A DNA stretch of 64,000 nucleotides. Source: Nocardioides scoriae. Lineage in GTDB: Bacteria; Actinomycetota; Actinomycetes; Propionibacteriales; Nocardioidaceae. Below the pieces are notes generated by a model. That model was given only the letters and a program-made list of their open reading frames with translations. It was not told the DNA's origin and made no database searches. Both the position numbers and the translations under genes were made by a program. This document shows, piece by piece, positions 54,293 through 64,000 of the stretch (position 1 is its first letter; each line of letters opens with the position of its first letter). Location: assembly GCF_900104965.1 (NCBI RefSeq), contig NZ_LT629757.1, positions 3,844,001 through 3,908,000 on the forward strand, written 5' to 3'.

Positions 54293-54296
<4 letters not shown>
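52911..54296 (-). CDS. pep2: Maltokinase
   Basis: Protein of 461 aa related to aminoglycoside/choline kinases. The catalytic loop is [11 protein letters not shown] (Asp base, Gln) and the metal motif is LVDFEGEP. The N-terminal cap domain ([10 protein letters not shown]) is typical of actinobacterial Mak/Pep2. It phosphorylates maltose with ATP to maltose-1-phosphate, the GlgE donor. The gene lies between treS and glgB with 4-bp overlaps on both sides, so maltose made by TreS can pass to the kinase at matched stoichiometry. Confidence 0.95.
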
Positions 54297-56007
<1,711 letters not shown>

Positions 56008-56011
<4 letters not shown>

Positions 56012-58005
56012 CCCTCCGCCTGGGGCGGGTAGCGCAGCGCCAGGACGTGGGCGGGCTCGACGTGGGGGTCGAGGTGGACGTAGTTGTGCGCGCCCCAGGT
56101 CCAGTCCTGGCCGGTGATCTCGTCGTGGACCACCACGGTGTCGTGCCACTCCAGGCCGAGCTCCGGCATGTCGAGGTGGACGGTGGTGGTGTGCGGGGAC
56201 CACGGGTCGACGTTGAGGACCACCACGACCGTGTCGGTGCCGCCGTCGTCGGTGGGGGTCGACTTGGAGAACACCAGCACCGAGTCGTCGTCGGAGCTGT
56301 GCACGGTCAGGTTGCGCAGCTGCTGCAGCGCCGGGTGGGCGGCGCGGACCTCGTTGAGCCGGGTGAGGTAAGGCGCCAGGGTCTCGCCGCGCTCGGCGGC
56401 GCCGTCCCAGTCGCGCACCTTGAGCTGGAACTTCTCCGAGTCGAGGTAGTCCTCGGTGCCGGGGCGCAGCGCGACGTGCTCGTAGAGCTCGTACCCGGCG
56501 TACACCCCCCAGCTGGGCGAGCTGGTGGCCGCCAGCGCCGCGCGGATCCGGAACGCCGGCGGGCCGCCGTGCTGGAGGAAGGCCGGGAGGATGTCGGGGG
56601 TGTTGACGAAGAAGTTGGGGCGCAGCACCGCCGAGGTCTCGTGGGAGACCTCCTGGAGGTACTCCGCGATCTCCAACCGGGCGTTGCGCCAGGTGAAGTA
56701 GGTGTAGCTCTGGTGGTAGCCCACGGTGGCCAGCGCCTGCATCATCGGCGGCTTGGTGAAGGCCTCGGAGAGGAACAGCACGTCGGGGTCGGTGGCCCGG
56801 ACCCGCCCGAGCAGCCACTCCCAGAAGGCGACCGGCTTGGTGTGGGGGTTGTCGACGCGGAAGATCCGCACGCCCCGGTCCATCCAGAACCGCAGCACCC
56901 GCTCGCACTCGGCGTAGATGCCCTCGGGGTCGCGGTCGAAGTTGATCGGGTAGATGTCCTGGTACTTCTTCGGCGGGTTCTCGGCGTACGCGATGGTGCC
57001 GTCGACGCGGACGGTGAACCACTCGGGGTGCTCCTTCGCCCACGGGTGGTCGGGAGCGGCCTGGAGCGCGTAGTCGAGCGCGACCTCCAGGCCCACGCTG
57101 CGGGCCTCGGCGAGGAAGGCGTCGAAGTCCTCCAGCGTGCCGAGGTCGGGGTGGACGGCGTCGTGGCCGCCGTCCTTGCTGCCGATCGCCCAGGGGGAAC
57201 CGACGTCGTCCGGCGTGGGCGTGAGGGTGTTGTTGGCGCCCTTGCGGTTGACCTCGCCGATCGGGTGGATCGGAGGCAGGTAGAGCACGTGGAAGCCCAT
57301 GTCCGCGATCGAGCGCAGCCGCTTGGTCGCGGTGCGGAAGGTGCCGCTGACGAGCTTCCCGGTGGCCTCGTCGACGTGGGCGCCCTCGGAGCGCGGGAAG
57401 AACTCGTACCAGCTGGAGTAGAGCGCGCGCTCGCGGTCGGCGAAGAACGGGTAGGGCCCCTCGACGCTGAGCAGCTCGCGCAGCGGGTGGGCGGCGAAGA
57501 CCTCGGCGAGCTCGGGCGACTCCGCCGCGGCGAGCCGCGCGGGCACCGGCCGGGACTCGTCCCGGACCGCCGTCCTGGTGTCCGCGAGGACGCGGGCCTC
57601 GGCCCGGTCGACGCCCGGCTCGGCGGCGACCCGGTCCAGCAGCAGCACCAGCTCGGCGAACATCACCTCGACGTCGACGCCGGCGGTGATCTTGAGGGGG
57701 CCGTCGTGCAGCCAGGTGCCGAGCGGGTCGCCCCAGGCCTGCACCTCGAAGGTCCACGGGCCCTCGGTGTCGGGGCGCACCGGCGCCCGCATCCGGGAGA
57801 CCTGGTCGGGCACCTCGACCATGCGCACCGGCGGGCGGCGGGTGCCCTCGGGGTCGGTGAGCACCACCTCGGCGCCCAGCTGGTCGTGGCCCTCGCGGAA
57901 GACCAGGGCGGTGACGTCGAACCACTCGCCGACGGTGCCCTTGGCGGGGTTGCGTCCGAGGTTGACCACGGGGGTCACGTCCATCACGGGGATTCGTCCG
58001 ACCAT
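56008..58005 (-). CDS. glgE: Alpha-1,4-glucan:maltose-1-phosphate maltosyltransferase
   Basis: Protein of 665 aa, GH13_3. N-terminal beta domain with [13 protein letters not shown], insert domain, barrel with nucleophile Asp385 in [11 protein letters not shown] and acid/base Glu414 in [11 protein letters not shown], and the [13 protein letters not shown] signature. It extends alpha-1,4-glucan by two glucose units per maltose-1-phosphate. The ATG at 58005 follows GGTGGAG; an upstream extension to 58344 would overlap glgP. It is the first gene of a five-gene operon. The promoter is shared with divergent glgP across 109 bp. Confidence 0.96.
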
Positions 58006-58114
58006 GGCTCCACCCTCGCGGAGCGGAGGGCCGCGCGCAAACCATTCCCGGTCGCGCGGACGGGATTCGCGAGAATCGTTGGATCGATCCAAGCATTCGG
58101 TTACGGTGCTCCCC
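58006..58114. promoter_or_regulatory. Divergent glgE/glgP control region
   Basis: It contains the 14-bp perfect palindrome TTGGATCGATCCAA at 58079-58092 and, just upstream, the inverted repeat GATTC-GCGA-GAATC at 58064-58077. The -10 TACGGT of glgP is at 58102-58107, with TTGGAT in -35 position 17 nt before it. The palindrome therefore covers the glgP -35. Confidence 0.55.
58102..58107 (+). promoter_or_regulatory. -10 box of leaderless glgP transcript
   Basis: TACGGT lies 7 nt before the GTG at 58115 and 17 nt after TTGGAT. Confidence 0.45.
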
Positions 58115-60712
58115 GTGCGAGCCATCCGTCGATTCACCGTGCGTCCCGTCCTGCCCGAGAAGCTGAGCCAGCTCAGCGACCTCGCGCTCAACCTGCGCTG
58201 GTCGTGGAGCCCCGAGACGCAGGACGTCTTCGCGGCGCTGGACCCCGAGGTCTGGCGCGCCAGCGGCCACGACCCGGTCAAGACGCTGGGGGCGGTGTCC
58301 CCGGCCCGCCTCGACGAGCTCGCCCGCGACAAGCGCTTCGTCAAGCGGCTGCAGCTCGCGCACGCCGACCTCGAGGACTACCTCGGCTCCGACCGCTGGT
58401 TCCAGAAGCAGGTCAAGGGCCGCGGCCGCCAGGGCGGCGACCAGGACCTGCCCCGCGCCATCGCCTACTTCAGCTCGGAGTACGGCATCACCTCGGTGCT
58501 CCCGCAGTACTCCGGCGGGCTCGGCATCCTGGCCGGCGACCACCTCAAGACCGCCAGCGACCTCGGCATCCCGCTGATCGGCGTCGGCCTGCTCTACCAG
58601 ATGGGCTACTTCCGCCAGTCGCTCTCGCGCGAGGGATGGCAGCAGGAGAGCTACCCCGTCCTGGACCCCGACGGCCTGCCCATCGTGCCGCTGCGCGAGG
58701 CCGACGGCGCCCAGGCGACGGTCGAGATCGCGGTCCCCGGCGACCACCCGATGGTGGCCCGCGTCTGGATCGCCCACGTCGGCCGGGTGCCGCTGCTGCT
58801 GCTCGACACCGACACCGAGGAGAACCCCCAGCACCTGCGCGAGGTCACCGACCGCCTCTACGGCGGCACCACCGAGCACCGGCTGCAGCAGGAGCTGCTG
58901 CTCGGCATCGGGGGCGTCCGCGCGGTCCGCGCCTACTGCCGCCTCACCGACCACCCCGCGCCCGAGGTCTTCCACTGCAACGAGGGCCACGCCGGCTTCC
59001 TCGGCGTCGAGCGGATCCGCGAGCTCACCGTGGCCGAGGGCGGGCCGGGGCTCGACCTCGACACCGCGCTCGAGGTCACCCGCGCGGGCAGCGTGTTCAC
59101 CACCCACACCCCGGTGCCGGCCGGCATCGACCGCTTCCCGCGGCAGCTGGTGGAGCAGTACTTCGGCGGCCAGGGCGCCGCCCCCGGCGTGCCCGTCGAC
59201 CGGATCCTGGCCCTGGGGGCCGAGGACTACCAGGGCGGCGACCCCGGCGTGTTCAACATGGCGGTCATGGGCTTCCGGCTCGCGCAGCGCGCCAACGGCG
59301 TCTCGCAGCTGCACGGCGAGGTCAGCCGCGGCATGTTCAACGGCCTGTGGCCCGCCTTCGACGAGGCCGAGGTGCCGATCACCTCGATCACCAACGGCGT
59401 CCACGCCCCCACCTGGGTCGGGCGCGAGGTCTTCGAGCTCGCCGACCAGCACGGCGACGACGTCTGGGCCGCGGTCGACAAGGTCTCCGGCAAGGACCTG
59501 TGGGCCACCAAGCGCGTGCTGCGCGACCAGCTCATCGACGACGCCCGCCGCCGGCTCCGCGCCTCGTGGCTGGAGCGGGGTGCCGCGCCGGCCGAGCTGG
59601 GCTGGATCGACGGTGCGCTCGACCCCGACGTCCTGACCATCGGGTTCGCGCGCCGGGTGCCGTCGTACAAGCGGCTCACGCTGATGCTGCGCGACCCCGC
59701 CCGCCTCAAGCGGCTGCTGCTCGACCCCGAGCGCCCGGTCCAGCTGGTCATCGCCGGCAAGAGCCACCCCGCCGACGACGGCGGCAAGCAGCTGATCCAG
59801 CAGATCGTGCGCTTCGCCGACGACCCGGAGGTGCGCCACCGGATCGCGTTCCTGCCCAACTACGACATCGCGATGGCGCAGCCGCTCTACCCCGGCTGCG
59901 ACGTGTGGCTCAACAACCCGCTGCGTCCCTACGAGGCCTGCGGCACCTCCGGCATGAAGGCCGCCCTCAACGGCGGCCTCAACCTGTCGATCCTCGACGG
60001 CTGGTGGGACGAGTGGTACGACGGCAGCAACGGCTGGGCGATCCCCTCGGCCGACGACGGCAGCGGTGCGGGCGCCGAGCTGGACAACGGCCGGCGTGAC
60101 GACCTCGAGGCCGGCGCGCTCTACGACCTGCTCGAGAAGGACGTCGCCCCGCGCTTCTACGACGTCGACGCCGACGGGGTGCCCCTGCGCTGGATCGAGA
60201 TGGTTCGCCACACCCTGAAGTCGCTCGGCCCCAAGGTGCTCTCGACGCGGATGCTGCAGGAGTACGTCGAGAAGCTCTACTCGCCGTCGGCCGTGGCCTC
60301 CCGCGCCCTCAACGACTCCTTCGACGGTGCCCGCGAGCTCGCCGGGTGGAAGTCGCGGGTGCGCCACGGCTGGGGCGAGGTCCGCGTCGACCACGTCGAG
60401 AGCGGCGGCCTGCCCGACGTGCCGGAGATCGGTGCCTCGCTCGAGGTCCACGCGTTCGTGTCCCTCGGGGGGCTCGACCCCGCCGACGTGCAGGTCCAGG
60501 TGGTCCACGGCCGCGTGGGTGCCGACGACTCGCTCACCGACGCCACCACGACGCCGCTGGTGCTGGGGGAGTCCTACGAGGGCGGTCGGCACCGCTTCGA
60601 CGGCCACGTGCCGCTCTCGCGGGCGGGCTCGTTCGGCTACACCGTCCGGGTGCTGCCGCACCACGCCGACCTGGCCTCGCCGGCCGAGCTCGGGCTGGTC
60701 GCCCTCGCCTAG
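58115..60712 (+). CDS. glgP: Alpha-glucan phosphorylase
   Basis: Protein of 865 aa of the actinobacterial GT35 type, with an N-terminal DUF3417-like region ([17 protein letters not shown]) before the phosphorylase core. The catalytic region is FFNEGHAGF-like ([16 protein letters not shown]). The pyridoxal phosphate Lys is Lys615 in [17 protein letters not shown]. The [11 protein letters not shown] segment is the glucosyl/phosphate site. It releases glucose-1-phosphate from alpha-glucans. The GTG at 58115 is chosen from the [11 protein letters not shown] family start and the promoter spacing. It is transcribed away from the glgE operon. Confidence 0.94.
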   Translation: MRAIRRFTVRPVLPEKLSQLSDLALNLRWSWSPETQDVFAALDPEVWRASGHDPVKTLGAVSPARLDELARDKRFVKRLQLAHADLEDYLGSDRWFQKQVKGRGRQGGDQDLPRAIAYFSSEYGITSVLPQYSGGLGILAGDHLKTASDLGIPLIGVGLLYQMGYFRQSLSREGWQQESYPVLDPDGLPIVPLREADGAQATVEIAVPGDHPMVARVWIAHVGRVPLLLLDTDTEENPQHLREVTDRLYGGTTEHRLQQELLLGIGGVRAVRAYCRLTDHPAPEVFHCNEGHAGFLGVERIRELTVAEGGPGLDLDTALEVTRAGSVFTTHTPVPAGIDRFPRQLVEQYFGGQGAAPGVPVDRILALGAEDYQGGDPGVFNMAVMGFRLAQRANGVSQLHGEVSRGMFNGLWPAFDEAEVPITSITNGVHAPTWVGREVFELADQHGDDVWAAVDKVSGKDLWATKRVLRDQLIDDARRRLRASWLERGAAPAELGWIDGALDPDVLTIGFARRVPSYKRLTLMLRDPARLKRLLLDPERPVQLVIAGKSHPADDGGKQLIQQIVRFADDPEVRHRIAFLPNYDIAMAQPLYPGCDVWLNNPLRPYEACGTSGMKAALNGGLNLSILDGWWDEWYDGSNGWAIPSADDGSGAGAELDNGRRDDLEAGALYDLLEKDVAPRFYDVDADGVPLRWIEMVRHTLKSLGPKVLSTRMLQEYVEKLYSPSAVASRALNDSFDGARELAGWKSRVRHGWGEVRVDHVESGGLPDVPEIGASLEVHAFVSLGGLDPADVQVQVVHGRVGADDSLTDATTTPLVLGESYEGGRHRFDGHVPLSRAGSFGYTVRVLPHHADLASPAELGLVALA

Positions 60713-60733
60713 CGGGGCCCGGCGGGACCGGCG

Positions 60734-60748
60734 GGGCCCGGAGGGCCC
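60734..60748. terminator. Hairpin between convergent glgP and map
   Basis: GGGCCC-GGA-GGGCCC forms a 6-bp stem with a 3-nt loop. A third GGGCCC at 60715-60720 allows an alternative longer-looped pairing. Confidence 0.4.
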
Positions 60749-60756
60749 TGCTGGTC

Positions 60757-61524
60757 TCAGCCCCGCGCGGTCAGCACCAGCGGGTCGCCGTCGGTGATGG
60801 CCACGGTGTGCTCGGAGTGGGCGCCGCGCGAGCCGTCGCCGCTGCGCAGCGTCCAGCCGTCGGCGTCGGTGTGCAGCCGGTCGGTGGTGGCGAGGAACCA
60901 CGGCTCGATGGCGATCACCAAGCCCGGGCGGAGCTTGAAGCCGCGGCCCGCCCGCCCGTCGTTGGGGATGTGCGGGTCGCCGTGCATGGTCCGGCCGACC
61001 CCGTGGCCGCCGAACTGGGTGTTGATCGAGAGGCCCTCGGCGCGGGCGACCTCGGCGATGGCGGCGGAGATGTCGCCGATCCGACGGCCGGGGCGTGCCT
61101 GCTCGATGGCCGCCGCCAGCGCCCGCTGGGTGGTGTCGATGAGCGCCAGGTCGGCGGGGGCGGGCGTGCCGACCACGACGCTGACCGCCGAGTCGGCCAC
61201 CCAGCCGTCGACCGACGCCGCGAAGTCGAGGCTCACCAGGTCGCCGTCGACCAGCGTGTAGTCGTGCGGCAGGCCGTGGAGCACGGCGTCGTTGACCGAG
61301 GTGCACAGCACCTTGCCGAACGGCATCGCCCCGAAGGAGGGGTGGTAGTCGACGTAGCACGACTCGGCGCCCCGCTCGCGGATCATCTGGTGGGCCAGGG
61401 CGTCCAGCTCCAGCAGGTTGACCCCGACGTCGACCCGCTCGACCAGCCGGGTCAGGACGTCGGCGACGAAGCGCCCGGCGGGGCGCATCTGCTCGATCTC
61501 GGTGGGGGTGCGCAGCTCGATCAC
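60757..61524 (-). CDS. map: Methionine aminopeptidase type I
   Basis: Protein of 255 aa. The five metal ligands are visible: two Asp in [15 protein letters not shown], His in [11 protein letters not shown], Glu in IAIEPWFLA and Glu in HSEHTVAI. It removes N-terminal Met from nascent proteins. There is no N-terminal zinc-finger or SH3-binding extension. A GTG start with TAGGCT 6 nt upstream indicates its own promoter, although glgX ends only 9 bp before it on the same strand. Confidence 0.95.
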   Translation of the reverse strand: MIELRTPTEIEQMRPAGRFVADVLTRLVERVDVGVNLLELDALAHQMIRERGAESCYVDYHPSFGAMPFGKVLCTSVNDAVLHGLPHDYTLVDGDLVSLDFAASVDGWVADSAVSVVVGTPAPADLALIDTTQRALAAAIEQARPGRRIGDISAAIAEVARAEGLSINTQFGGHGVGRTMHGDPHIPNDGRAGRGFKLRPGLVIAIEPWFLATTDRLHTDADGWTLRSGDGSRGAHSEHTVAITDGDPLVLTARG

Positions 61525-61530
61525 CCGGCG

Positions 61531-61536
61531 AGCCTA
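61531..61536 (-). promoter_or_regulatory. -10 box of leaderless map transcript within the glgX stop
   Basis: TAGGCT lies 6 nt before the GTG at 61524. Its first three bases are the glgX TAG stop codon (61536-61534). Confidence 0.5.
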
Positions 61537-63777
61537 CGGGCGGGGGTCGTCCTGCTGGAGCAGCACCAGGGAGCGGGCGGCGACCAGCATCGTCTCCCCG
61601 GCGGCGACCCGGGTGCCGACGGGGTGCTGCGGGTCGGTCGAGATCACGACGCACCCCGACTTCACCCAGTCCTGCACCGGGAGCACCACCTCGCAGTCCT
61701 GCGGCGAGGCGTTGAGCCAGATCATGAAGCTGGTGTCGCGCTGCTGCTCGCCGCGCGGGCCGGGGGAGCGCAGCGGGTCGCCGGAGACGAACATCCCGAA
61801 GGAGTGCAGCAGCGGGTCCAGCCAGTCGTCGGCCGTCATCTCGCGGCCCTGCGGGTGGATCCAGGCCAGGTCCTTGGGCCCGCCGCGGATCGTGGGCCGG
61901 CCCTCGAACCAGTGCCGCTGGCGCAGCGCCGGGTGCTCGCGCCGCAGCCGCAGTGCCGTGCGGGTGACGTCGAACAGGTCGAGCCACGCGTCGTCGGCCC
62001 GCCAGTCGACCCACGAGGTCTCGTTGTCCTGGCAGTAGGGGTTGTTGCTGCCCCCCTGCGTGCGCCCGCGCTCGTCGCCGGCGGTGATCATCGGGACGCC
62101 GGCCGACAGGCACAGCGTGGCCATGATGTTGGCCGCCTGGCGGTGCCGCAGCGCGACCACGTCGGGGTCGTCGGTCTCGCCCTCGACCCCGCAGTTCCAC
62201 GACCGGTTGTCGTCGCTGCCGTCGCGGTTGAGCTCGCCGTTGGCCTCGTTGTGCTTGCGGTCGTAGGAGACCAGGTCGCGCAGCGTGAAGCCGTCGTGCG
62301 CGGTGACGAAGTTGATCGAGGCGTACGGCGACCGGCCGTCGTCGAGGTAGAGGTCGGAGGAGCCGGCCAGCCGGGTCGCCACGCTGCGCACGCCGTCGGT
62401 GCTCGAGCGCCAGAAGTCGCGCATCGTGTCGCGGTACTGGTCGTTCCACTCGGTGAAGGGCGGCGGGAACTCCCCGACGCGGTAGCCGTCCATCGAGACG
62501 TCCCACGGCTCGGCGATCAGCTTCACGTGGCGCAGCACGGGGTCCTGCGCGATGCAGGTGAGCAGCGCGCACGAGGTGTCGACCTGGTGTCCCGTGCGGG
62601 TCAGCGCCGACATCAGGTCGAAGCGGAACCCGTCGACGTGCATCTCGGTCACCCAGTAGCGCAGCGAGTCCAGGACCAGCCGCAGCATCGCGGGGTTGTC
62701 GGTGTTGACCGTGTTGCCGCAGCCGGTGACGTCCCAGTAGGTGTCGGGCTCGCGGTTGTCCTCGGGCCGCGGCGAGACCCGGCGGTAGGCGCCGAGGTCG
62801 TCGAGCCCCCGGAAGCACAGCGTCGGCCCGTCGGCGCCGGCCTCGGCGGTGTGGTTGTAGACCACGTCGAGGATCACCTCGATGCCGCGCGAGTGGAAGT
62901 TCTTCACCATCTGCTTGAACTCCGCGACCTGCTGGCCGCGGTCGCCCGAGGCGGAGTACGCCGCGTGCGGGGCGAAGAAGCCGATCGAGTTGTAGCCCCA
63001 GTAGTTGGTCAGCCCGAGCGGGTGCAGGTGCGGCTCGTGGGCGAACTGGTGGACGGGCAGCAGCTCCACCGCGGTGACGCCGAGGTCGCCGAGGTAGTCC
63101 GTCACGACGTGGTGGCCGAGCCCGGCGTACGTGCCGCGCAGCTCTTCGGGGATCCGGTCGTGCAGCGCGGTGAAGCCCTTGACGTGCAGCTCGTAGATCG
63201 CGGTGTCGCGCCACCGGGCCCGGATCGGGCGGTCGCCGGACCAGTCGAAGTCGTCGTCGCGGACCACCACGCTCTTCCCGACGTACGCCGCGGAGTCGCG
63301 GCCGTCGGGCCGGTGCGGGCCCGGCACGGGCCGCAGGTCGTCGCGCACCTCGTGGCCGAAGACGGCCGGGTGGGTGGTGTAGCCCCCGCTGACGGCGCGG
63401 GCGTAGGGGTCGAGCAGCAGCTTGGCCGGGTTGAACCGCAGGCCCTGCTCGGGCGCCCACGGGCCCTCGGCGCGGAAGCCGTAGCGCTGGCCCGGGCGGA
63501 TCCCGGGCAGGGCGCCGTGCCAGATGCCCAGGCTCGCCTCGGTGAGCCGGTGCCGGGTCTCGACGTCGCCGGGCCCGTCACCGGGCGGGTCGGACGCCGT
63601 CGCGGCCGCGGTCCCCTCGTGAGCGTCGTCGAACAGGCACAGCCACACGGCGGTCGCCTCCGGCGCGTGCACCGCGAAGTTGGTCGACTCCTCGCTCCAG
63701 GTGGCCCCCAGCGGCCAGTTGTGACCGGGCCACACGGCCACGCTCTCGCCGGTCGCCGACCACTGTCCTGGAGTCAC
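61534..63777 (-). CDS. glgX: Glycogen debranching enzyme
   Basis: Protein of 747 aa, GH13_11 isoamylase type (GlgX/TreX). CBM48 N-terminus with [20 protein letters not shown], then barrel motifs [11 protein letters not shown], nucleophile Asp in [12 protein letters not shown], acid/base Glu in [10 protein letters not shown] and transition-state Asp in [14 protein letters not shown]. It hydrolyses alpha-1,6 linkages of phosphorylase-limited glycogen, complementing GlgP. No treY or treZ lies in the window. The GTG at 63777 follows CATAAT by 6 nt. Confidence 0.95.
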   Translation of the reverse strand: MTPGQWSATGESVAVWPGHNWPLGATWSEESTNFAVHAPEATAVWLCLFDDAHEGTAAATASDPPGDGPGDVETRHRLTEASLGIWHGALPGIRPGQRYGFRAEGPWAPEQGLRFNPAKLLLDPYARAVSGGYTTHPAVFGHEVRDDLRPVPGPHRPDGRDSAAYVGKSVVVRDDDFDWSGDRPIRARWRDTAIYELHVKGFTALHDRIPEELRGTYAGLGHHVVTDYLGDLGVTAVELLPVHQFAHEPHLHPLGLTNYWGYNSIGFFAPHAAYSASGDRGQQVAEFKQMVKNFHSRGIEVILDVVYNHTAEAGADGPTLCFRGLDDLGAYRRVSPRPEDNREPDTYWDVTGCGNTVNTDNPAMLRLVLDSLRYWVTEMHVDGFRFDLMSALTRTGHQVDTSCALLTCIAQDPVLRHVKLIAEPWDVSMDGYRVGEFPPPFTEWNDQYRDTMRDFWRSSTDGVRSVATRLAGSSDLYLDDGRSPYASINFVTAHDGFTLRDLVSYDRKHNEANGELNRDGSDDNRSWNCGVEGETDDPDVVALRHRQAANIMATLCLSAGVPMITAGDERGRTQGGSNNPYCQDNETSWVDWRADDAWLDLFDVTRTALRLRREHPALRQRHWFEGRPTIRGGPKDLAWIHPQGREMTADDWLDPLLHSFGMFVSGDPLRSPGPRGEQQRDTSFMIWLNASPQDCEVVLPVQDWVKSGCVVISTDPQHPVGTRVAAGETMLVAARSLVLLQQDDPRP

Positions 63778-63783
63778 CGGCCG

Positions 63784-63789
63784 ATTATG
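63784..63789 (-). promoter_or_regulatory. -10 box of leaderless glgX transcript
   Basis: CATAAT (five of six consensus bases) lies 6 nt before the GTG at 63777. Confidence 0.45.
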
Positions 63790-63847
63790 TCCGCTCCGGC
63801 GGTCCGGTGGGCCGCGATGGCCCAGGAGGGCCGTCCGGGAGCCGGGC

Positions 63848-63853
63848 TACAGT
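63848..63853 (+). promoter_or_regulatory. Possible -10 box for the enoyl-CoA hydratase gene
   Basis: TACAGT, about 65 nt before the ATG at 63918, implies a leadered transcript with the AGAGGAGCGAGG ribosome region. Confidence 0.35.
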
Positions 63854-63917
63854 CCGCGGGTACCCCGCCCGACGTGGCGGGCGCCACAGGTCCCACCCCC
63901 ACAGCAGAGGAGCGAGG

Positions 63918-64000
63918 ATGTCGGAGTTCGTGCGGCTCGAGGTCGAGGACGGGGTCGCCACGCTGCGGCTGGACCGCCCCAAGATGAACGCCCTCGACGT
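63918..64000 (+). CDS. Enoyl-CoA hydratase/isomerase family protein (5' part only)
   Basis: Only 27 codons are inside the window. They encode MSEFVRLEVEDG followed by VATLRLDRPKMNALD, the standard first strand pair and CoA-binding segment of crotonase-fold proteins. The ATG is preceded by GAGGAGCGAGG. The rest of the gene lies beyond the window. Confidence 0.75.
   Translation, partial: MSEFVRLEVEDGVATLRLDRPKMNALD

Overview
The window is a chromosomal segment of a high-GC actinobacterium. GC is roughly 70-75 percent throughout, GTG starts are common, and many genes look leaderless, with a TANNNT -10 box 6-7 nt before the start codon. A single-chain type I fatty acid synthase (fas-acpS), a GlgE-pathway alpha-glucan operon, an F420-type oxidoreductase, a DUF222/HNH gene and an ethylmalonyl-CoA enzyme (Ccr) together suggest Propionibacteriales, probably Nocardioidaceae (Nocardioides-like). 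That placement is inference. No rRNA, tRNA, CRISPR array, insertion sequence or prophage was recognised. The longest stretch without a gene is about 190 bp.

Layout. 1-0.9 kb: start of a DivIVA-like coiled-coil gene cut by the window edge. 1.1-2.5 kb: crotonyl-CoA carboxylase/reductase (ccr). 2.6-5.5 kb: MoxR ATPase-DUF58-VWA operon with 4-bp overlaps and a strong terminator. 5.6-8.4 kb: methylmalonyl/ethylmalonyl-CoA epimerase, thiolase and MeaB, which together with ccr form an acyl-CoA/methylmalonyl-CoA neighbourhood. 8.4-16.8 kb: mostly minus-strand housekeeping genes (alpha/beta hydrolase, small membrane protein, PH-domain protein, phosphohexomutase, F420-type oxidoreductase, thiol peroxidase, enoyl-CoA hydratase, aldo/keto reductase, an acidic protein, purine nucleoside phosphorylase, gamma-glutamylcyclotransferase-like protein). 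16.8-26 kb, plus strand: NAD(P)H-quinone dehydrogenase-like flavoprotein, SpoIID/LytB protein, TetR regulator and a 1,851-aa single-chain acyl-CoA carboxylase. 26-29.7 kb: class II glutamine amidotransferase-cupin pair, alpha/beta hydrolase and a DUF222-HNH gene under a perfect LexA box. 29.7-39.3 kb: acpS and the 3,047-aa fas. 39.5-49.9 kb: FAD/NAD(P)-TPR fusion protein, acyl-CoA carboxylase alpha subunit, orphan MASE1-like histidine kinase, esterase, thioredoxin-fold/TPR protein, universal stress protein, membrane protein, Nudix hydrolase. 49.9-63.8 kb: glgE-treS-pep2-glgB-transporter operon (every junction a 4-bp overlap), divergent glgP, then map and glgX. The window ends in an enoyl-CoA hydratase/isomerase gene.

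Functional themes. (1) Acyl-CoA carboxylation and fatty acid synthesis: Ccr, epimerase, MeaB, two biotin-dependent carboxylases, FAS-I with its own phosphopantetheinyl transferase, thiolase and two enoyl-CoA hydratases. (2) Alpha-glucan cycling: trehalose to maltose (TreS), maltose-1-phosphate (Pep2), glucan elongation (GlgE), branching (GlgB), phosphorolysis (GlgP), debranching (GlgX), plus a phosphohexomutase. Nothing in the window forms a clear defence or mobile system. The most notable signals are regulatory: a shared operator at ccr and the enoyl-CoA hydratase in identical geometry, a LexA box over the -10 and start codon of the HNH gene, palindromes between glgE and glgP, and dense leaderless promoters. 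The clearest protein-level oddity is the FAD/NAD(P)-TPR fusion.
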